A stretch of 64,000 nt of DNA from Blasia pusilla (Eukaryota; Marchantiophyta; Marchantiopsida; Blasiales). The stretch spans positions 50,592,001-50,656,000 of the forward strand of contig CM114271.1 of assembly GCA_050084515.1 (NCBI GenBank). The letters run 5' to 3'. The position numbers and the translations under genes are program-made. Shown here piece by piece: positions 1 through 13,494 of this stretch (position 1 is the first letter of the stretch; each line of letters begins with the position of its first letter). The notes under the pieces are model-generated. The model saw only the letters and a program-made list of their open reading frames with translations, made no database searches and was not told the DNA's origin.

Positions 1-2239
1 CTAGGAATTTCCCCAGGGCTTTCAAGGCTGCTAGGAATTTTGAGGAAATCCGTTCCCCGATGAAATTTGGGGCCTAATCCAAAAATAATACTACTCTCAA
101 AGAAAGAAAAAGAAAACATGAGGAATGGTGAGAAAATGTGAATTAATTAGCCCCTAATCACCCCCTTATGAGCATTTTGGCCTCCACTTGTGGGCCTTTG
201 CTTATTGGTTTTTGTTTGAAACCCATTTAAGAAGTTACGAAGAGGGGAGGTAAGTTCCAACTGACCCTCCACCAATCAAAAATTGCCACGTGTCCTCACG
301 GGTTTGTGGAACGCGGGCCAAACGCTGGTCTAGTGCGGGCTTGGAGGATGTGATTTACTAGAGTTATAATGATTGGTCTTTTTAGGATAATTTAATGAGT
401 TCGATCCCCAAGAGGATCACGATTATCTAAAAAGAGAGTTTAAGTGGTGGTTTATCTTGTAATAGTTGTAATTAAGTGTATATAGTTCGGATTCAATGAA
501 TTATCATTGTATTCTTCTCATCATCAGTACCAAGATTTCCTTTCTCGATTCTCTCAAGTGGAATTGAATTCACGCTCAGGTAGATCTTCACTCAACACCA
601 AAGAACCTCACAGAGATTGCAACAAGAAGATGGCTTTTCCTACTTTCAGAACTCAATCCGTCCAAGCAGGCTACTCTATGTCAAACAGATTTCTAACATC
701 TCGATGTTGATTATTATATTGATGAAAGTTGCTCTCCCAATTCACTCCTCACTCTGCAGACCCAATAAGAATTCTCACACATATGCATCGCACATTAGAA
801 TGAAGAAATGGGTATTTACTATTCCATCAAGAACAAGAAAGCTTCAAAGTGTATACAAGCACGAGATGGTACTATTTCCCTTGCTCAGACCATTCCTACA
901 GCATAAGGACATCGTAAGAGAATGATGATAGTAACTATGTTGATGATCTTTAAGTATCCTTCCAAACGGTAGTGGTCCTAAAGATCTAAAGCACTCCTTG
1001 TTATTCATGTAACTATTGGGATCTTTTAACTACTTTGATCTACGGTTCTCTTATATTTTCCTATGATCCCAATGAATCCGCTGGTCATAATTGTTCTACC
1101 TTCCTATCTAGTCCGAAAAGGCATGTCTCTTCCTAGCCTAACTACTCTAACGGTGTGCCGCTTAGAATCGCGGATAATCTTGTCTTCGCTGCGAAGTCGG
1201 GACCTCCTCTTCTTCCTTCCAAGACGAAGCTCTTCCTCTTCTTACGAACACGAAGCTCTCCCTCTTCTTACAAAGTGCTCCATGCTTTGTTAATATGCGA
1301 AGTATAGTTGCTTCTTCTTGTTGCTTCGTTGAAGAGCAAAGTACTTCATAAACAGGTTCTTTATTAGGCTTCATTGTCTTTGCCAAGCTTTGCTCTTGGT
1401 CTTTAGACTTTGTGAGTTCATTTCCCTCTCCTTCAAGGAAAATCCTTGATGTTCCACCTCTCTGCCTTATCCTAGGTGCTTCATGATCCACTCCAATACT
1501 CCTCATTCTTCCAATACGTAAAAATAAAATTCAAGACAACCTTGTATATACAAACTTTACTTCAAAGAGTATTCATTCCGTAAGAGATCTATACTCTAGT
1601 TGAATACAAAAATGTGTTAATCTTCAAAATCGCAAAATTATGGGTATCACATAGGACAAGTAAGAGAGTGCCACATTGCGCCTTATGATTGGAGTACTAG
1701 ATGCAGACTTCGTGCAGGCTGGGTGCATGTCTTCAGCCTGCCTGTTGGCTCTATGTGGACCTGACGCAACAAAATCGGGGCAGTCTGGGATGCAGGTCGA
1801 ACACAAGCCTGACTTGTCCGCGACGCGGGAAATAGGGGGCACGACACACACTAGAAATCGGGCAACAAAAAAGGGCGTCAAAATGCAGGGACTCAATTCG
1901 GGCTACCCGAGCAAGGGCCAAATGCTCGGTCGGTGTGGGCCCAGGTGTGGGCCTGAGGTTCTCGGGCCCATGAAGCCCACACCTATGCCCATAGAGACAT
2001 GTCCCTCCTCGGGACGAACATAAATCCACAGACACATACTTTTTCCATATGCAACCTTGAAGGCGAGGGAAAGGACTTTCACAACGCATCTTTCTCATGT
2101 AGAGCCTTTGGAGTATTATAGTTTTTTTGGGTTTGCTAGAAGCTGAGGTGATAGAGTTTGGATTCGCTCATGGTAGAGGGTGGATGTAGTTTGATATTGC
2201 ATACAGAATCAAGGAGTGGATTTGGTTTGGTATGTTTCT
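1..2239. other. Intergenic, nothing recognised
   Basis: No gene is supported here. Open frames at 507-925 and 1162-1506, and overlapping frames on both strands at 1624-2098, have no recognisable domain, no homologous second copy in the window and no convincing splice signals. The stretch 1880-2040 is relatively GC-rich with short repeated GGGCC/GGCCC words. This is probably decayed repeat DNA. Confidence 0.4.
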
Positions 2240-3630
2240 TTTACTTTGATTTTTTTTTATGGTCTTTGTCTACATGCATGCAAGCATGGATGAGCCTATT
2301 GTACATGTGCGGATTTACAAGTGTGTTGGGAAGATAAAAAAATGTTTGGTATGTAGATGTGATTAACCATGTGTATGCATACAACACACATCTCCTCACG
2401 TATCTTCTCGGTATTGTGTGGCTAAAAAATATGGGCAAAACCTCAAGGATGACCCATGTTTGCAACATAGTAACTAGTCACAAGGGCATGCAAGTATGAC
2501 CTCATAGTCTAGTCCCATATTACTCAATAGTTATAAGGCAGTTCATCTGGACTTGGAGGAAGTGTTCCCCTATGGTAGGACTCTACCATGCCTTAGGCGG
2601 AGTAAAGAGTCCATAAACATGTTTAAAATAGAAAATTGCTCTTGTAAGTTCAAAAGAAGTAAGATAGTTGTTATGCAAGATGTTCAAGCATTGTGATGTA
2701 ATAGAACTCATGCATCCTTGCTCTCGTGGAACATCAACCTCGGGGTCCGGGAAATGGTCATAGAGGAATTCCTCAATACCATCATTGTGGAACTCATCGA
2801 GGACATCTTGGGCACACTTATCCGAGCACGCATCCTTGCACTCTAATCTGCCATTGTCGTCAATATATCCTCCGTCATCCTCATGACCTCCCATTTCATA
2901 TCTTCATGGAGACATAGGTCAATAACCAATCATCTACTCTGCCACCAACTCATCCTATGAGGAGGATGAAAGGGCATCCCCCACCATCATAAGATGCTCC
3001 AACTCACGATACTTCTAAAACAAGGAAATCTTGTACACATAGGTTGTGCATAGACATATTGGAATATATTTCTTAGTGAGAGTTTAGGATATCCCAATAA
3101 ATAAATGTTAATAAATATTTGCAAAAAAAATAAAGGAAAATGTTTATTTTGTTATAAACTTATATATGTTAGGTACAATCGTTTTTCATAGGTCTTGCCC
3201 ATTTGTAAATAACAAACATCTCCTCGCCTATCTTTATGGTTTTGGTGGCAACGATAGAATGTAAAAATCTTCATCCCATTGCAAACCAAATTGCTCATAT
3301 AAGCCCTAAATGTCCTCCCACAAGGCATTCCCCTTAAGGATGTGATCACATGACTGAATTTACCCAACTATGTTAGTGCATTGTAAAAAATTACTATCAA
3401 TATCTTATTGATGGCAAGAGTTGCGCATAGTAAGAGTAAGCAGGGATGAGAAATACTCTGAGAAAGATGGACTCATAATAACCAGCTCCCTCCATGTAGC
3501 ATGGGAGTACATAGTATTGACATATGAGAATAGGACATGGTAGTCATCCACATCACATCCCTTGTCAACCACTATCCTGTCAAGTGCGAATACCCCAAGG
3601 CCCATCTCAAGACCTTAAGTAGATTTTTTT
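2240..3630 (-). pseudogene. Unrecognised decayed coding stretch, probably transposon-derived
   Basis: Two minus-strand frames, 2583-2894 (acidic, with the run DDGGYIDDNGRLE) and 3405-3605, look protein-like in composition but match no family I can name. The segment around 2300-2366 resembles 35929-35985 next to gypsy copy A, which suggests a dispersed repeat. Stops and frame changes separate the frames, so any gene is broken. CACTA-type transposon debris is one possibility, but I see no diagnostic motif. Confidence 0.25.
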
Positions 3631-4008
3631 CACTATATATATATTTTTTCTATCCCATACCTCGATCTAAAGCGTACCAATGGTAATGGTAGATGGGCGT
3701 CCCATAGGGTCGTATTTGTTTCCAAGTAGTACTCTTCTAAATGACATGTCAACTCCACGGGGCCATACGTGTCTTTTCGGCACAATGCATACATCTTTAC
3801 GTGACCAGACCCGCGATTGTATACCCTCGCTATGGGATTTAGTGACTTAAGAGCCTACATGAGATGCTTTTCCAACACCTCCTTGGATGACTCTACATAT
3901 GTAGGAAGAATTTTACGTATACCCATTTACACACATGCTTTTTATTACTCATCCTTGTACCAAAAAAATAGCATACAAACAAAATAACACAATAAATGCT
4001 TCTATGGG

Positions 4009-4437
4009 GATTTGTCGTGCGCATACACATCGCTACACAACATACATCGATGTCACTGAACACACACACAAACACGCACGATCCCATGCTAACTCATGGC
4101 ATCCAAACAACGAGACAAGAAGTACCAAAATATCTCCAATCGCCCCCCTAGCTGGTGGTTAGGTCCCTCTAACTCCAGATGGCCATCTATCCCTACCTAC
4201 CATGACATACATCTCTCGGATGCTAAGAGCAAGAAGGCCGAGTGCTCATGTGGCCCCATCGTTAGTCGCCTTCCTGTCATCCATGTCAAAGAAAGAGCAA
4301 GATCGAAACCTACCTAGTATCTCCTCTATGTACATCTAGGACACATCCATCGTCCCGGAGGAACCTTAGTGAGAGGTGGCGTCAGACATGCCATATGCCA
4401 ACCTCTCGAACAACCATCACAGGCTAGCATCGTGGCC
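4009..4437 (-). mobile_element. 3' terminal fragment of the PHD-bearing Ty3/gypsy family (copy C)
   Basis: This segment aligns throughout, at high identity, with 43938-44365, the last part of gypsy copy B. Read on the minus strand it starts inside the PHD finger at LACDGCSRGWHMAC, runs to MCPRCT and a stop, and continues into the element's 3' untranslated region. The reading frame of this part is intact, and differences from copy B include conservative changes (TRVPRG versus TKVPPG). The fragment ends abruptly at about 4437, before the first zinc-ligand pair. It shows that copy B's PHD tail belongs to the family and is not a private capture. Confidence 0.85.
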
Positions 4438-5149
4438 TGTGATGTTTGTTCATGGAAACCATCCATACCCCTTGAAATGTAGAATCATCTCTTCTCTAAT
4501 GAAAACCAGTGTAGCCATGCCTCTCTTACACTCATGTTAAAGTCATTCCTCAAATTGACTCTTTGCCTCTTAGCACTATCACTAGACTCCATTCAGCTAT
4601 CTCCCGCTTCCGATGACTTAGCCCCACTAAACATATAACTCAAAGGAAGGAGATAGGAAGACTTCCCACTAAACCAACAAAGAATCTAAAGGTAGAGATT
4701 ACGAAGTACCAAAAGCATAACAATTGGCGATGCTATACCAGTGCCTCGGTCAATATACACAAGCGTGAATGATGGAAGATGGGATCTAGGTTTAGGGAAA
4801 AATGATGCCCTACACATGAGTGGGAGCACCCCCTAACTATGACCTATGGACCCTAACTATGACCTATGTTATGTTTGAAACTTCTTCGAACCTAAGAAGT
4901 TGAATAATTGATATAGTGAACACATAATACATTGTTTAATCTAGGAGACTCAAACGTAAGAAAATCATTGTAATAGTTCCATAAGATTCTTTAATTAATG
5001 AATATGCAATGATAATTGATATACTGACATAAGTAACCTCATATGTATTTGTGTCATGGGTGGCATGCAAGGAGATAGCTCCACTGTTTCCAAGCTCCAA
5101 AAGATTCTAAAGCATCCAAGGTGTTGAAAGTACAAGGTTGAAAGGTTGA
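4438..5149. other. Intergenic, nothing recognised
   Basis: AT-rich DNA without a supported gene. A short repeated phrase (CCCTAACTATGACCTATG) occurs twice around 4830-4868. Confidence 0.4.
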
Positions 5150-5595
5150 CTCAACTTGGAAATTGCCTCACCGTAGTGTGTGACATTCTTAGGATGTGCT
5201 TGTACTCATTGTTGGATTGCAGTAGGATCATCAATTCCATCATAGCCCTTTCTCATATTTAGATTAAATGCTTAATATTGAGAATATCTTTAGGCTTAAG
5301 CATAGCATCCCTACCCCACGCGTGCTCTTGGTTTGGGTTTTCACGAATCCACCTTCTATGCTCTTTCATTATATTCAATGGGTTGACATTTACTCATAAC
5401 AAGCACTCAACAAAGTCCCTAAAATGTGAGCTCAATTTTGGGGCAACAATTGCATCTACAATATCTGTCGTCTTGTCTAAGTCACCATGGCATATCCAAC
5501 CCCCCTTATCCATATGCTTAGAATGCAAGTGCCTTAACATACAAAAGCCAAGGCGGTCTGTTGACTTTATAACAACAAAGTGGAATTAGCATCCA
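5150..5595 (-). pseudogene. Unrecognised decayed coding fragment
   Basis: Read on the minus strand from about 5590, one frame gives a protein-like stretch including HLHSKHMDKGGWICHGDLD and FRDFVECLL before a stop. A second frame then continues with RRWIRENPNQEHAWGRDAM. The shift and stop indicate a broken gene. I do not recognise the family; a transposase fragment is plausible given the surroundings. Confidence 0.25.
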
Positions 5596-7357
5596 CACCC
5601 CTTGGCAATAAAGTAAGGTAAAGCCTTTGTCGTTTGAAAAGACCTTCAATTAAATCCTATGTACATGGAGTAAGTTACTAAAAAATTTAAACTTCCATTC
5701 ACCATTTATTCCTTGGATTGTAAGTTGTCCATACAAAATGTAAAGATGTAATACACAAAATGAAGAAAAACGCATTCATTTATATCGTGTTTGGATTGAA
5801 TGGAGGCCTCTTCGGATTCAAGCGTCTACAACCAATCCTTAGATCCACATGCATGGAACGCACAAAGGCCCATAGAGGCTTAGGGCCTTCGAAAATCTAA
5901 CATGACTAATGGTTACTAATCCCTCACTAATCTGAAATGTAATCAACTTGGATATTTACGCAATGCACTCTTTGTTGCTACTATTCAATCCCACATTCAT
6001 TTATTACAAACCCCGTCCAAGTCGATTATCTTGTCTTGATCATGGCTAATCCTAACCCTAAACGTGGGGTAATGGCGACGGACAAATGGAATGGAATATC
6101 CTTATGACTTTCACAGATGCCTGAACGCCATAACGTTTGGTGATTCCATTCCTATTCAAATTCATTTTCCTTCCCAAAATATCACATATGAATTAACATG
6201 ATTATTTAAAAAATAATTTTATTCATTTGAAAAATTAAATATATTATATATTTTCTTAAATCTTAGAAGAGTAATAACATTCCAATATTCTAAATAATTC
6301 CACTCCTTAATTAAAATTTAAATGATATCCCAACTCCCTCAATAATTTCATCTTGCATAAAATTTAAACAACATTTACTCCTTCTCCATTAAAATTCATT
6401 TTCCCTTCCCATCAAATATGAATGAGGGCACAATTGAAAATTGTTGGTTATTTTCTTATATTTATCCCACCTTATTATCACTTAGATCACCCATTATAAT
6501 ATAAATTAATCAAGTTCATAATAATTTTTTTCTCTACTCCACTCAATTTCGTTCTCTCTACCCATCTCATAGGACTCAAACAATAAAATTCAAACATTGA
6601 ATTGTTGCTTTTTTGTCTTACTATCCCACTACTTGCAAAGTCGTCCATTGTAACTAATAGTTTTTTTGCCCTTGCGATGCACCCGATGAAATGATTTGGA
6701 ATGAAAAGAATCATATATGGAGGATGATAATGTGAAATTAGTGGACATATGGTGAATGAAGTTTAATCTTAAAAAGATGATAAAAAAAAGAAAGATAGAT
6801 TTTTTTTATAATACATTTAACATGGCTCAAAACAATTTTTCATATTTTTTCCTTTATTAATTGTGGAAAATTTAATCTATCCCTTTTCCAATCCCTATAT
6901 TTCAATAAGTAAAAGAAATCAATATTTTGATGATTTTTTTCCCAAAGAAGGAATTTAATTTTTCTCCCAATCTTACTTGAGAATTAAAAATAAGATACAA
7001 GTAATATTTCTTCCATTATTTTGAAGCATAATTCTTGTCCCATTAGTGTCTTATTATCCTTTTCATTTTGTTTCAAAAGGAAAATTAATTTTTCCCTCAA
7101 AAATAAAAATTTAATATTTTTTTTCACAATTTCCTTGGGATGAACCTTGAAAAAAGAATTTTAAAATTTAAAATGAGAAAAGATAATAAAAATGAAAGAG
7201 ACTCTAAAAGATTTCATTTGGAAGATGTTTGAATTTGAGTTGATTATAGTTAATTAATTATGAAAAATTAAAAATAACCTAATTCTTAAAACCTTTCCAT
7301 TCTTGTTTTTTGTTAAGCATAAAATAAAATATTTTTCATGGACAAATATGGCAGTTC
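5596..7357. other. AT-rich intergenic DNA
   Basis: Strongly AT-rich with many homopolymer A/T runs. No coding sequence, RNA gene or transposon end is recognisable. Confidence 0.5.
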
Positions 7358-7423
7358 TAATTCTTTCATTGGTGTTTAAAGTGAGCTAAGTAATTCTTTC
7401 ATTGGTGTTTAAAGTGAACTAAG
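7358..7423. repeat. Two-copy tandem repeat, 33-bp unit
   Basis: Two adjacent 33-bp units (7358-7390 and 7391-7423), each starting TAATTCTTTCATTGG and ending CTAAG, differ at a single base. This is a recent local duplication. Confidence 0.9.
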
Positions 7424-7498
7424 GTCCTTAATAGTATGATATAGATAGATTTTTCTTCCTTAATTAAAACTTATATTAACACTTTATATTATATAGAC

Positions 7499-7500
<2 letters not shown>

Positions 7501-7535
<35 letters not shown>

Positions 7536-7550
7536 TATATATATATATAT
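7501..7550. repeat. (AT)n microsatellite
   Basis: About 50 bp of near-perfect AT dinucleotide repeat with one GAT interruption, about 790 bp upstream of the UBA1 start codon. Confidence 0.95.
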
Positions 7551-8078
7551 CATGTCTGGGATATAATAAAACACTAATGATACTTAATTTTCCAATTCCC
7601 TCTCTCAAAATGACATCTAATTTGTCCCTGATGTATCAACGTATTAGGGACACACTAGATAACCCCTCTCGCCGGTAAGTGAAAAACGGCTCTAGCCTGG
7701 CGTTAACGATTGGAGTCCTACAAGGCTACAAGCGTCTAGGAAAAATCCGTGCGGAGGTCACAAACAGTCTACGCCGTTTCTGTTTCCGGAGCGCTTGCGA
7801 CTCCCATTCCTAAAACCCTCGGGAAGTCCTGAACACGTTAAGCGAGCCGGCGGATGATTAGGCTTCTCGTTAGTGCAGTGAGGAGGGCTCCTTACGCTGA
7901 TAACCCAGTTTTAGCGTCCTTGATATTGGAGATTATGCGACAATCGGGGGATTACACGCAGCGATTACGGAGAGCTTAAGAAGCTCTCTGTGCAGATCGA
8001 TTCCCTTGTACTTCGTCCTCTTCCTGAAGGAAAGGAACACAGAGAGCTAGAGAGAGGGAAAAGGCGTAGACAGGAGCG

Positions 8079-8125
8079 CTGTTGTTGTTGTTGTTGTTGT
8101 TGCTGCTGCCGCTGCTGCTGCTGCG
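8079..8125 (+). repeat. TTG/CTG trinucleotide repeat in the probable UBA1 5' leader
   Basis: A run of about seven GTT units passes into GCT/GCC/GCT units. It lies about 210 bp upstream of the UBA1 ATG, in GC-richer DNA that probably belongs to the promoter or 5' untranslated leader. An open frame here would encode a cysteine run, but nothing supports translation. Confidence 0.85.
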
Positions 8126-8336
8126 GATCGCTAAGTGCGGTGTGGGCTATAAGGGATCGATCGCCGTCGTGATGTAGGAGTTCTTAGGGCTGATCAGGTG
8201 GTGGAGCAGCAGCAGTAGGACGAGAAGATTCAGGCGCGATCGGCGATCCGGGACGAGAGGAGACGAGAGCAGAGGAGTGGAAAGTAAAGGGAAGGGGAAG
8301 AGGAATCGCAAGGCGGACGAGGTGTAGGTTGTGCTT

Positions 8337-11300
8337 ATGCTCCCTAAAAAGAGAGGCGCGGGGGAGGCAGAGACAGAGGGACAATTCCTGAAGAAAGCGA
8401 AGCCTTTGGTGGAAGCGACTTTGGTTGTAGGCAAACAGCACACGACAGTCATGGCCAATGACGGTCCCTCATCGGAGATGGAGATCGACGAGGATTTGCA
8501 CAGTCGCCAGCTCGCAGTCTACGGTAGAGAAACCATGAGACGATTGTTTGGCGCTCGCGTACTCGTGTGCGGTCTTCAAGGTCTTGGCGCAGAGATTGGT
8601 AGGTCCGATTAACCGTTTCTTCTCCCGTGTGAGATGGAATTCTCTACCCGTCGGAAATGGGTATCTTTTTGAGTGCAATGTTGGGGACCGGTCAGGGATG
8701 ATTCTGTGCCTCATTAATTTGATATATTCTCGTCTTGATTACCAATTCGATGTTTGAAACCCTAGACGTCCTTTGCTTGGCGTCCGCCAGGGCCCATAAA
8801 CCTCCTGGTGACTCATGCACAATCTATCTGCAACCGTTACAACTTTTCGTCGGACTGGGTTCGGCAGCGTCGCATTGTTAATTACGCAGGGTTAACTAAG
8901 GGGAAATAAGGTTACTTAACCTTGTTTCTCGTGCACAAAAGGCCGTTTCTGGCATTCCAGTCGTCCCCACGTCAAGGCCTGTTCCCTGCCACATAACCTA
9001 AATTGAATACTCTTCCGCTGCTGCTATGTTTCGATTATCTTCGGTGGTGGTGGAATAGTTTGATGTATGCTAACTGCTCTTTAAGAAAGAGCTTTTGAGT
9101 CCCCTTTAAGAATTCTCGTAATTACATTCCGATACTTTTCCCTCCTTAGGTCCCAGAGACTGAAACTTAAAAGGTTTTTTGAGATTCGTTTAATCTGTCA
9201 GTGTAATTAATCAACGAGGATCTAAATACCGGCGAAGCAAGTCGCTTCTGATTGTATCAGTTACTTGATAGTGGATTGGATCTCGTCAAGATGGCAGACC
9301 CCCTATGTTTCCTCACTGTACACTAATTTACAAATCCTGATTTTCATAGTTTAGCAACAGTACCATCCTCTTAACTAGGCTTTCTTTTTAAACGAGTGTG
9401 CCCTATTTTGCAGCGAAGAACATCATTCTGGCTGGAGTGAAGGCCGTGACATTGTGTGATACTGGTAATGTTGAGCTGTGGGACCTTTCATCCCAGTTCT
9501 ATTTCTCAGAAAGTGATGTGGGAAAAAATAGGGCGTTGGCGTGTCTGGATAAGCTGAAGGAGTTGAATGTTGCTGTTGACGTTTCAACACACATTACGGA
9601 GATAACCAATGACTTTTTGGCCAATTTCCAGGTATGTAGAAGTTTGACATCAATTGGGTTGAAGATTACAATGTTAATTGTTTGAATAGGAAGTCTGGGA
9701 GAGCTGTGAAACAAAAGAGATTTGTGCTTGTAACTATTTTATAACAGATCTAGTTGGGTGCTTGATTAGTTTGCTACATGAGTTTGCTGTCACAATTGCT
9801 ACTGTAAAGTGCTGTGGTGCACAGTTTCATCAAATGGGTCCTCTTTGGATGCAGGTGGTTGTATGTACTGATTCATCACTGGAGAAAGCAATCGAGTACA
9901 ATGAGTTTTGCCACAATCATAATCCCCCAATCGCATTCATCAAGGCTGACATCAAGGGTGTCTTTGGCAGTGTTTTCTGTGATTTTGGTCCTGAGTTCAC
10001 GGTGTTTGATGTTGATGGGGAAGAACCTCACACGGGCATCATAGCCTCCATTAGCAATGACAATCCTGCCCTTGTGGCCTGTGTGGATGACGAGAGGTTG
10101 GAATTTGAGGATGGTGATTTGGTAGTGTTCAGTGAAGTTCATGGTATGAACCAGTTGAATGATGGGAAACCTAGAAAAGTGAAGAACTGTAGGCCATATT
10201 CTTTCTTTCTGGAGGAGGATACTTCTGAGTATGGGGTGTATGAAAAGGGTGGTATTGTGACCCAGGTGAAGCAACCTAAAGTTCTCAAGTTCAAGCCTTT
10301 GAAGGAAGCTCTCAGTGATCCTGGTGAATTTCTCCTCAGTGACTTCGCCAAATTTGACAGGCCGCCCTTACTGCACATTGCTTTCCAAGCTCTGGATGCT
10401 TTTGTCTCCGAGTTCAGGCGCTATCCAGCCCCTACAGATGAATCGGATGCACAGAAAATTATAGAGTTGACCAAGACCATCAATGAGAAGGCAGCCGAAA
10501 ACAAGCTGGATTCCATAGATGAAACTGTCCTGAAGTTTTTTGCAAGTGGATCACGAGCTCATTTGAATCCCATGGCTGCAATGTTTGGAGGAATTGTTGG
10601 ACAGGAGGTTGTGAAGGCTTGTTCAGGAAAATTTCACCCTCTTTTCCAGGTTTTCTTCGCACCCCTCATTTGTCACTTCCAAATTTTCGTTTTTTTTTGA
10701 ATTTTTTCTCAACTTTCACAGACTCAGATGCTCTCCTACAGTATAATAGAATCATCAGTAGTCGTGTATGGTGGTGCAGTGCTCTCTTCTAACAGCAGCT
10801 GCAGTAGCTTGTTTATCTCCTTTGTGGTTTTGGATTTTGATCCTTCATGATTGTTCTTCCCCCTTCTCTCTCTTGGAATCACCAATGAAGATTAAGAAGA
10901 TTTGTATAGTATTTAGGAAAGGTATTGAAGTGGAATAGAATAACGCCAAGAAGGTAGAAGGGGGAGATTGTCTCCTTTACTCCCTAAAATTGTGAGTAAG
11001 AGATTGGCATGTGTAGATCTCTGTTGCTACTGGATTTGTTGATGTTTTCAAAGTAAATTTGAGCAACACAGGGGTTTCTAAGATTACATGTTTGTGTGCA
11101 GTTTCTGTATTTTGATTCCCTGGAATCTCTCCCCTCTGAACCTCTTACAGCAGAGGATGTTAAGCCTATGTTCTCACGCTATGATGCGCAAATTTCAGTA
11201 TTTGGTCACAAGCTGCAGAAGAAACTTGAGGATGCAAAAGTATTTCTTGTGGGTGCTGGTGCTCTTGGATGTGAGTTCCTCAAGAACCTGGCCCTCATGG

Positions 11301-13494
11301 GTGTTTCTTGTGGCAACAAGGGAAAGCTTGTTCTTACAGATGATGATGTCATTGAGAAAAGCAACCTCAGCAGACAGTTCCTGTTCCGTGATTGCAATAT
11401 TGGGCAGGCTAAGTCCACTGTTGCAGGGACAGCAGCTATGGCTATCAATCCGGCTCTAAAAGCAGAAGCATTACAGAACCGTGTTAGTTCAGAAACAGAG
11501 TCTGTCTTTGATGATTCCTTCTGGGAGAATCTTGATGTGGTTGTCAATGCCCTGGACAATGTCAATGCTCGTCTATATGTGGATTCAAGATGTGTATACT
11601 TTCAAAAGCCTCTGCTGGAGTCTGGCACCCTTGGAACAAAGTGTAATACCCAGATGGTGATTCCTAATGCCACAGAGAATTATGGTGCATCACGGGATCC
11701 CCCAGAGAAGCAAGCTCCTATGTGCACAGTGCACTCTTTTCCTCACAATATTGATCATTGTTTGACTTGGGCAAGGTCAGAGTTTGAGGGGCTCTTGGAA
11801 AAGACACCAGCAGAGGCCAACAATTTTCTAGGAAAGCCAGAGGAGTACAAGGCCGCCATGAGATCAGCTGGAGATGCTCAAGCACGTGAATTGCTAGAAC
11901 GGGTTGTGGAAGTGCTTATTGTTGAGAGATGCTCAACCTTTGAGGATTGTATCCTTTGGGCCAGGAAGAGGTAACCATATGTTCCCTGATCTCTACATTT
12001 GAAACCATAATATCTTCCTGGTAGTTAAGTACCTGCCACAGGGTTGATGGACTTGACTTCAAAAAGTGTCTAGTTTCCTCCTGAGTATCCAGCTTTTGGA
12101 TGGGTTTCTGTGTGGACTTCTGTTTTCATAGTCTGCACGAGGTAGTCATGTAGTTTCCATGTATTTGATGCCATATGTGTTGGGGTGTGGGTGGACCAGG
12201 TTTGAAGACAGTTTTGTGAATAGAGTAAAGCAGCTTACGTTCACATTTCCGGAAGATGCCACAACAAGTACTGGTGCTCCATTCTGGTCAGCACCAAAGC
12301 GGTTTCCCAAAGCTTTGGAATTTTCCACGAGTGATCCTGCATGTTTGTCATTCATCGCTGCGGCGTCTATATTGCGAGCAGAGACATATGGCATAGCTAT
12401 TCCAGATTGGGCTGTGAATGCAAAGCAGTTGGCGGAAGTAGTTGACCGAATAAAGTTACCAGAGTTTGTACCTAAGGCAGGTGTTAAAATAGTAACAGAT
12501 GAGAAGGCAACCTCAATGAATATGGCAACCTTTGATGATGAATCTATCATCGAGCAGCTTATCACTAAGCTTGAAGAGGGGGCAAAAACTTTGCCTCCAG
12601 GTTTCCACATGAATCCAATTCAGTTTGAGAAGGTTTGTATTTTCCTTCAATTTAGAGGCTGTTTGTGACGTGGTTCAGTCATGTATCTAGAATGGTGAAT
12701 CAGATGGGCTCTTGCACGATGATAAAAGGGTTTATATGGGGGCTTAACTCTGCTAAGTCCCTCAGACATCTGCACAGTATTTACAGTAGAAAGTGTACCT
12801 TAATAGTTTGCAGAGTCCTTGTCTGACATGTGGTGAATTGTGGTTATTCTGTCAGTTTGTATTGTATGTGCTGATAAATGTTGATGTGAATTGGTTGCAG
12901 GACAATGACAGCAACTATCATATGGATCTGATCGCAGGACTCGCAAACATGCGGGCTAGAAACTACAGCATTCCTGAAGTGGATAAGCTTAAAGCCAAGT
13001 TCATTGCAGGGCGCATTATTCCTGCCATTGCAACAACTACTGCCATGGCGACTGGATTGGTTTGCCTAGAGCTTTATAAAGTTTTTGCAAATCATGGAGT
13101 GGAGAAGTATCGCAATACTTTTGCAAACTTAGCCTTGCCGCTTTTCTCCATGGCAGAGCCAGTGCCCCCAAAGGTTTTCAAGCATGGAGATCTCACTTGG
13201 TCTATCTGGGACCGATGGGTGATTGCCGGTGACTTTACACTCAAGGAGTTGCTTGCGTGGTTTGAAGCCAAGGGTCTTTCAGCATATAGCATTTCCTGCG
13301 GACAGAGCCTTCTGTACAACAATATTTTCCCTAAGCACAGGGAAAGGATGGATAAGAAGATGTCTGATTTGGCCAGAGACATTGCTAAGCTTGAGATCCC
13401 TCCCAATCGACGCCATTTTGATCTTGTGGTTGCTTGTGAGGATGAGGAGGGGGATGACCTGGATGTACCCCTAATATCCATCTGCTTCCGATAG
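8337..13494 (+). CDS. UBA1: Ubiquitin-activating enzyme E1 (six exons)
   Basis: Activates ubiquitin with ATP, holds it as a thioester and passes it to E2 enzymes. Exons: 8337-8598, 9414-9631, 9855-10649, 11102-11970, 12200-12632 and 12901-13494, all with GT..AG introns and continuous phase. They total 3171 nt, or 1056 residues, close to the ~1080 of Arabidopsis UBA1. The ATG at 8337 is the first in frame after the TAG at 8325. Residues 60-75 read [20 protein letters not shown], the start of the inactive adenylation half. The second adenylation domain has [13 protein letters not shown] near residue 475 and the DDD at the nucleotide site. The catalytic cysteine is Cys633 in [12 protein letters not shown]. 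The ubiquitin-fold domain ends LISICFR. Every family landmark is present, so the gene should be functional. It converges with the minus-strand gene at 14623-19699. Confidence 0.97.

Noticed and set aside
398-412. tRNA-like B box (GAGTTCGATCCCC)
   Set aside because: No matching A box, acceptor stem or anticodon arm at the right distance.
1624-2098. Long overlapping open frames on both strands
   Set aside because: GC-rich low-complexity sequence without domain or splice support; mirror-image frames on both strands are typical of chance.
8331-8336. UBA1 start at the upstream GTG
   Set aside because: The ATG at 8337 is the first ATG after an in-frame stop at 8325; no reason to invoke a non-ATG start.
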